From: Streptococcus mitis
Lineage (GTDB): Bacteria > Bacillota > Bacilli > Lactobacillales > Streptococcaceae
Length of the DNA stretch: 64,000 bases
Direction of reading: 5' to 3'
Assembly (NCBI RefSeq): GCF_946190375.1
Contig: NZ_CAMIAF010000012.1
Span: 16,319-80,318 of the forward strand
A model generated the notes under the pieces. The model was given only the letters and a program-made list of their open reading frames with translations. It ran no database searches and was not told the DNA's origin. The first letter of the stretch is position 1; every line of letters starts with the position of its first letter. A program made the position numbers and the translations under genes. Shown here one piece after another: positions 60,408 through 64,000 of the stretch.

Positions 60408-60436
60408 TTGAAAAAAACGAAGGTAAGCGTTATGAT
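60408..60436 (+). promoter_or_regulatory. pgi promoter
   Basis: The -35 TTGAAA (60408-60413), 17 bp, -10 TATGAT (60431-60436), 29 nt before the ATG. Confidence 0.75.
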
Positions 60437-60464
60437 AGAAAAGAAGAAATATTGGAGGAATAAC

Positions 60465-61814
60465 ATGTCACATATTAAATTTGATTATTCAAAAGTTTTA
60501 GACAAATTTGTTGCACCACATGAAGTGGAATACATGCAATCACAAGTAACAGCAGCAGATGAATTGATCCGTAAAGGAACTGGTGCTGGTAGCGACTTCT
60601 TGGGATGGTTGGACCTTCCTGAAAACTACGACCGCGAAGAATTTGACCGCATCTTGAAAGCTGCTGAGCAAATCAAATCAGACAGCGATGTTTTGGTTGT
60701 GATTGGTATCGGTGGATCTTACCTTGGTGCCAAAGCAGCAATCGACTTCTTGAACCACCACTTTGCAAACTTGCAAACAAAAGAAGAACGCAAGGCTCCA
60801 CAAATCCTTTACGCAGGAAACTCAATCTCATCTACTTACCTTGCTGACTTGGTAGAGTATGTTGCAGACAAAGACTTCTCAGTAAACGTGATTTCTAAAT
60901 CAGGTACAACAACTGAACCAGCGATCGCTTTCCGTGTCTTCAAAGAACTTTTGGTTAAGAAATACGGTCAAGAAGAAGCCAACAAACGTATCTATGCAAC
61001 AACTGACCGCCAAAAAGGTGCTGTTAAGGTTGAAGCAGACGCTAACGGTTGGGAAACATTTGTTGTTCCAGATGATATCGGTGGACGCTTCTCAGTATTG
61101 ACAGCCGTTGGTTTGCTTCCAATCGCAGCATCAGGAGCTGACATCAAAGCCCTTATGGAAGGTGCGAATGCAGCTCGCAAAGACTACACTTCAGATAAAA
61201 TCTCTGAAAACGAAGCTTACCAATACGCAGCAGTTCGTAACATCCTTTACCGTAAAGGTTATGCAACTGAGATCTTGGTAAACTACGAGCCATCACTTCA
61301 ATACTTCTCAGAGTGGTGGAAACAATTGGCTGGTGAATCAGAAGGGAAAGACCAAAAAGGTATCTACCCAACTTCAGCCAACTTCTCAACTGACTTGCAC
61401 TCACTTGGTCAATTTATCCAAGAAGGAACTCGTATCATGTTTGAAACAGTTGTCCGTGTTGACAAACCTCGTAAAAACGTGATTATCCCTAGCTTGGAAG
61501 AAGACCTTGATGGACTTGGTTACCTTCAAGGAAAAGACGTTGACTTTGTAAACAAAAAAGCGACTGATGGTGTTCTTCTTGCCCACACAGATGGCGATGT
61601 ACCAAACATGTACGTGACTCTTCCAGAGCAAGACGCTTTCACTCTTGGTTATACAATCTACTTCTTCGAATTGGCTATCGCTCTTTCAGGTTACTTGAAT
61701 GCTATCAACCCATTTGACCAACCAGGTGTTGAAGCTTACAAACGTAACATGTTCGCCCTTCTTGGAAAACCAGGATTTGAAGAATTGAGCAAAGAACTTA
61801 ACGCACGTCTATAA
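60465..61814 (+). CDS. pgi: Glucose-6-phosphate isomerase
   Basis: A 449-residue enzyme interconverting glucose-6-P and fructose-6-P in glycolysis. Signatures are [19 protein letters not shown] near residue 75, [17 protein letters not shown] near residue 143, and the C-terminal [28 protein letters not shown] precedes ATG 60465; the longer frame from 60408 runs through the promoter. Strong codon bias suggests high expression. It is monocistronic, with a terminator. Confidence 0.96.
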   Translation: MSHIKFDYSKVLDKFVAPHEVEYMQSQVTAADELIRKGTGAGSDFLGWLDLPENYDREEFDRILKAAEQIKSDSDVLVVIGIGGSYLGAKAAIDFLNHHFANLQTKEERKAPQILYAGNSISSTYLADLVEYVADKDFSVNVISKSGTTTEPAIAFRVFKELLVKKYGQEEANKRIYATTDRQKGAVKVEADANGWETFVVPDDIGGRFSVLTAVGLLPIAASGADIKALMEGANAARKDYTSDKISENEAYQYAAVRNILYRKGYATEILVNYEPSLQYFSEWWKQLAGESEGKDQKGIYPTSANFSTDLHSLGQFIQEGTRIMFETVVRVDKPRKNVIIPSLEEDLDGLGYLQGKDVDFVNKKATDGVLLAHTDGDVPNMYVTLPEQDAFTLGYTIYFFELAIALSGYLNAINPFDQPGVEAYKRNMFALLGKPGFEELSKELNARL

Positions 61815-61820
61815 TAGAAG

Positions 61821-61848
61821 AAAAGAGTGGTTTGTCCACTCTTTTTAC
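61821..61848 (+). terminator. pgi terminator
   Basis: AAAAGAGTGG pairs with CCACTCTTTT (61821-61845), 5-nt loop, T run. Confidence 0.88.
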
Positions 61849-61866
61849 TATCTTTATCCATAGAAA

Positions 61867-61895
61867 TTGGACTCAGCCAAGACTTGTGATATAAT
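61867..61895 (+). promoter_or_regulatory. gltX promoter
   Basis: The -35 TTGGAC (61867-61872), 17 bp, extended -10 TGATATAAT (TATAAT at 61890-61895), 46 nt before the ATG. Confidence 0.75.
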
Positions 61896-61941
61896 ATAGA
61901 GAGCAAAAAGGCAGACGCCTAGAGACTTTATAGGAGAAACT

Positions 61942-63402
61942 ATGTCAAAAGATATCCGCGTACGTTACGCACCAAGTCCAACAGGACTACTACACATCGG
62001 GAATGCCCGTACAGCATTGTTCAACTACTTGTATGCACGTCATCATGGTGGAACTTTTATCATTCGTATCGAAGATACTGACCGTAAACGTCATGTCGAG
62101 GATGGTGAACGTTCACAGCTTGAAAACCTTCGTTGGTTGGGCATGGATTGGGATGAAAGTCCAGAAACACATGAAAATTACCGCCAGTCTGAGCGTTTGG
62201 ACTTGTATCAAAAATTCATCGATCAACTGTTAGCTGAAGGAAAAGCCTACAAATCTTACGTTACAGAAGAAGAGTTGGCAGCTGAACGCGAACGCCAAGA
62301 AGCAGCTGGTGAAACCCCTCGTTACATTAACGAATACCTTGGTATGAGTGAAGAAGAAAAAGTAGCTTACATCTCAGAACGTGAAGCAGCTGGTATCATA
62401 CCAACAGTTCGCTTAGCGGTCAATGAGTCAGGTATCTACAAGTGGCATGATATGGTCAAAGGTGATATCGAATTTGAAGGTGGCAATATCGGCGGTGACT
62501 GGGTTATCCAAAAGAAAGACGGTTACCCAACTTACAACTTTGCCGTTGTTATCGATGATCACGATATGCAAATCTCTCATGTTATCCGTGGAGATGACCA
62601 TATTGCTAATACACCAAAACAGCTCATGGTTTATGAAGCACTTGGTTGGCAAGCTCCAGAGTTTGGTCACATGACTTTGATTATCAACTCTGAAACTGGG
62701 AAAAAATTGTCTAAACGTGACACCAACACCCTTCAGTTTATCGAAGACTACCGTAAAAAAGGCTATTTACCAGAAGCAGTCTTTAACTTTATTGCTCTTC
62801 TTGGTTGGAACCCAGGTGGCGAAGATGAAATCTTCTCTCGTGAAGAACTCATTAAACTTTTTGATGAAAACCGCCTGAGCAAGTCTCCAGCAGCCTTCGA
62901 TCAGAAGAAACTCGACTGGATGAGCAATGATTATATCAAGAATGCAGACCTAGAAACTATCTTTGAAATGGCAAAACCATTCTTAGAGGAAGCAGGTCGA
63001 GTGACTGATAAGGCTGAAAAATTAGTTGAGCTCTATAAACCACAAATGAAATCAGTAGATGAAATTATTCCATTGACAGATCTTTTCTTCTCAGATTTCC
63101 CAGAATTGACAGAAGCAGAGCGCGAAGTCATGGCGGGGGAAACAGTCCCAACAGTTCTTGAAGCCTTCAAAGCAAAACTTGAGGCGATGACAGATGATGA
63201 ATTTGTAACAAAAAATATCTTCCCACAAATCAAAGCAGTCCAAAAAGAAACAGGTATTAAAGGGAAAAATCTTTTCATGCCTATTCGTATCGCTGTTTCA
63301 GGTGAAATGCATGGACCAGAATTACCAGATACAATTTTCTTGCTTGGACGTAAAAAATCAATTCAGCATATAGAAAATATGTTAAAAGAAATCTCTAAAT
63401 AA
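61942..63402 (+). CDS. gltX: Glutamyl-tRNA synthetase
   Basis: A 486-residue class I synthetase. The HIGH equivalent is HIGN in [20 protein letters not shown] (residues 8-27), and the KMSKS equivalent is KLSKRD near residue 252. A C-terminal anticodon-binding helical cage follows. In Firmicutes this enzyme is usually non-discriminating and also charges tRNA-Gln for later amidation (family knowledge). ATAGGAGA precedes the ATG. The next gene starts 13 nt downstream. Confidence 0.95.
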   Translation: MSKDIRVRYAPSPTGLLHIGNARTALFNYLYARHHGGTFIIRIEDTDRKRHVEDGERSQLENLRWLGMDWDESPETHENYRQSERLDLYQKFIDQLLAEGKAYKSYVTEEELAAERERQEAAGETPRYINEYLGMSEEEKVAYISEREAAGIIPTVRLAVNESGIYKWHDMVKGDIEFEGGNIGGDWVIQKKDGYPTYNFAVVIDDHDMQISHVIRGDDHIANTPKQLMVYEALGWQAPEFGHMTLIINSETGKKLSKRDTNTLQFIEDYRKKGYLPEAVFNFIALLGWNPGGEDEIFSREELIKLFDENRLSKSPAAFDQKKLDWMSNDYIKNADLETIFEMAKPFLEEAGRVTDKAEKLVELYKPQMKSVDEIIPLTDLFFSDFPELTEAEREVMAGETVPTVLEAFKAKLEAMTDDEFVTKNIFPQIKAVQKETGIKGKNLFMPIRIAVSGEMHGPELPDTIFLLGRKKSIQHIENMLKEISK

Positions 63403-63415
63403 GAAGGGTATAATA

Positions 63416-63850
63416 ATGGACATCTGGGAAAAGATGTACGAAGAAGCACAGAAGCTATACGATCCACATGAAGTATCTGATTTTGTTTACGCTAACCATG
63501 TTGTGGCCGCAGTAGAAGCAGAAGATGGACAAATATTTACAGGTTTCTGTATGGAGGGAACCTGTGGTGTGTTCCATCTCTGCGCAGAGCGGGCGGCTCT
63601 CTTCAATATGTACCAATTTTCAGGACAAACTAAGGTTAAAAAAGTATTAGCCTTTCGAGATAAACCACCTTATGGTGGAAGTTCAGGAATGCCCTGTGGA
63701 GCTTGCAGAGAATTCCTTTTAGAGCTTAATGCTGAAAATAAAGATGCAGAATTTATGATGGACTACGATACAAGAAAGACGGTGAAAGTCGCAGAACTAA
63801 TCCCCTATTGGTGGGGAGAAGAACGTGCTTCTAAGTTTAATAATCAATAG
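63416..63850 (+). CDS. Cytidine deaminase-like protein
   Basis: A 144-residue zinc deaminase of the cytidine deaminase fold. The zinc site is CAERAALFN (Cys and catalytic Glu, near residue 57) with PCGACREFL near residue 97, the Cys-Cys-Cys arrangement of tetrameric CDAs and blasticidin-S deaminases. It is slightly longer than CDA (about 130 residues) and has an N-terminal MDIWEKMYEEAQKLY extension. The exact substrate is uncertain. It follows gltX by 13 nt and ends at a hairpin terminator. Confidence 0.82.
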   Translation: MDIWEKMYEEAQKLYDPHEVSDFVYANHVVAAVEAEDGQIFTGFCMEGTCGVFHLCAERAALFNMYQFSGQTKVKKVLAFRDKPPYGGSSGMPCGACREFLLELNAENKDAEFMMDYDTRKTVKVAELIPYWWGEERASKFNNQ

Positions 63851-63883
63851 GAGAGTCAGTATAATTCTGGCTCTTTTTACTAT
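63851..63883 (+). terminator. Terminator after the deaminase gene
   Basis: AGTCAG pairs with CTGGCT (one G-T pair), followed by a run of T. Confidence 0.72.
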
Positions 63884-63942
63884 AATTTGAAAAGATGCAC
63901 TTGAAAAGAATTGAAAAAATTGTAAAAAGTTTAAAAAAGGTG

Positions 63943-63970
63943 TTGACAAAGTTTGAAAAGTCGGTATAAT
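63943..63970 (+). promoter_or_regulatory. Strong promoter reading out of the window
   Basis: The -35 TTGACA (63943-63948), 16 bp, -10 TATAAT (63965-63970), both perfect consensus. The transcript would start near 63977. The final bases GGTCC could be the first bases of a tRNA; the gene itself is outside the window. Confidence 0.8.
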
Positions 63971-64000
63971 AGTAAGAGTTGAAAATAACAACTCTGGTCC

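Noticed and set aside
63797-63991. A 64-residue minus-strand ORF at the right end
   Set aside because: It overlaps the deaminase gene end, its terminator and the strong plus-strand promoter, and has no ribosome-binding site.

Overview
The window is a low-GC Firmicute chromosome segment. Gene content, gene order and BOX repeats point to a mitis-group Streptococcus close to S. mitis, S. oralis or S. pneumoniae. From memory, the backbone order (split transketolase/ascorbate-type PTS, ilvD, hisS, aspS, mal regulon, tyrS, pbp1b, gpsA/galU, argS, argR, mutS, patAB, pgi, gltX) matches the pneumococcal chromosome. S. pneumoniae itself is generally regarded as lacking CRISPR, so the complete type II-A CRISPR-Cas9 locus here favours a commensal relative such as S. 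mitis or S. oralis. All genes look intact. I see no insertion sequence, prophage, rRNA or complete tRNA gene.

Layout. 1-4737: a truncated PRD/EIIA-containing PTS regulator, ascorbate-type EIIB and EIIC, and a two-subunit transketolase. 4970-9497: ilvD, a MIP18-family protein, an Rgg-type regulator and an MFS transporter. 9727-11007: hisS. 11076-15588: a ten-gene membrane cassette (coiled-coil protein, XRE regulator, two paralogous mini-membrane proteins, PspC-domain protein, DUF3169, ABC ATPase and permease, CPBP protease, small membrane protein) behind a palindromic operator. 15896-18578: aspS and a YitT protein. 18607-28470: the maltodextrin regulon, malR-malA and malD-malC-malX on the minus strand and malQ-malP on the plus strand, with palindromic operators at the divergent promoters. 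28720-32622: small membrane proteins, the RlmA(II) methyltransferase, and a metal-type P-type ATPase with a small membrane partner. 32701-40896: tyrS, pbp1b, an EamA transporter, a structured RNA candidate, two lysine/DAP biosynthesis genes, a 5-formyl-THF cyclo-ligase and a rhomboid protease.

40958-48300 holds the type II-A CRISPR locus. The array has 16 repeats and 15 spacers. It is followed by a leader, csn2, cas2, cas1 and cas9, all read on the minus strand, and then a divergent plus-strand tracrRNA. The tracrRNA anti-repeat pairs almost perfectly with the array repeat. The PAM-reading segment of Cas9 differs from S. pyogenes Cas9, so its PAM is probably not simple NGG.

48489-64000 returns to backbone: galU, gpsA, a small membrane protein, argS, argR, mutS, the drug exporter genes patA/patB behind a promoter-terminator attenuator, a class-I amidotransferase-like hydrolase, pgi (with a LacI-type operator like those in the mal region), gltX and a cytidine deaminase-like gene. 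A strong promoter fires out of the right edge, possibly into a tRNA.
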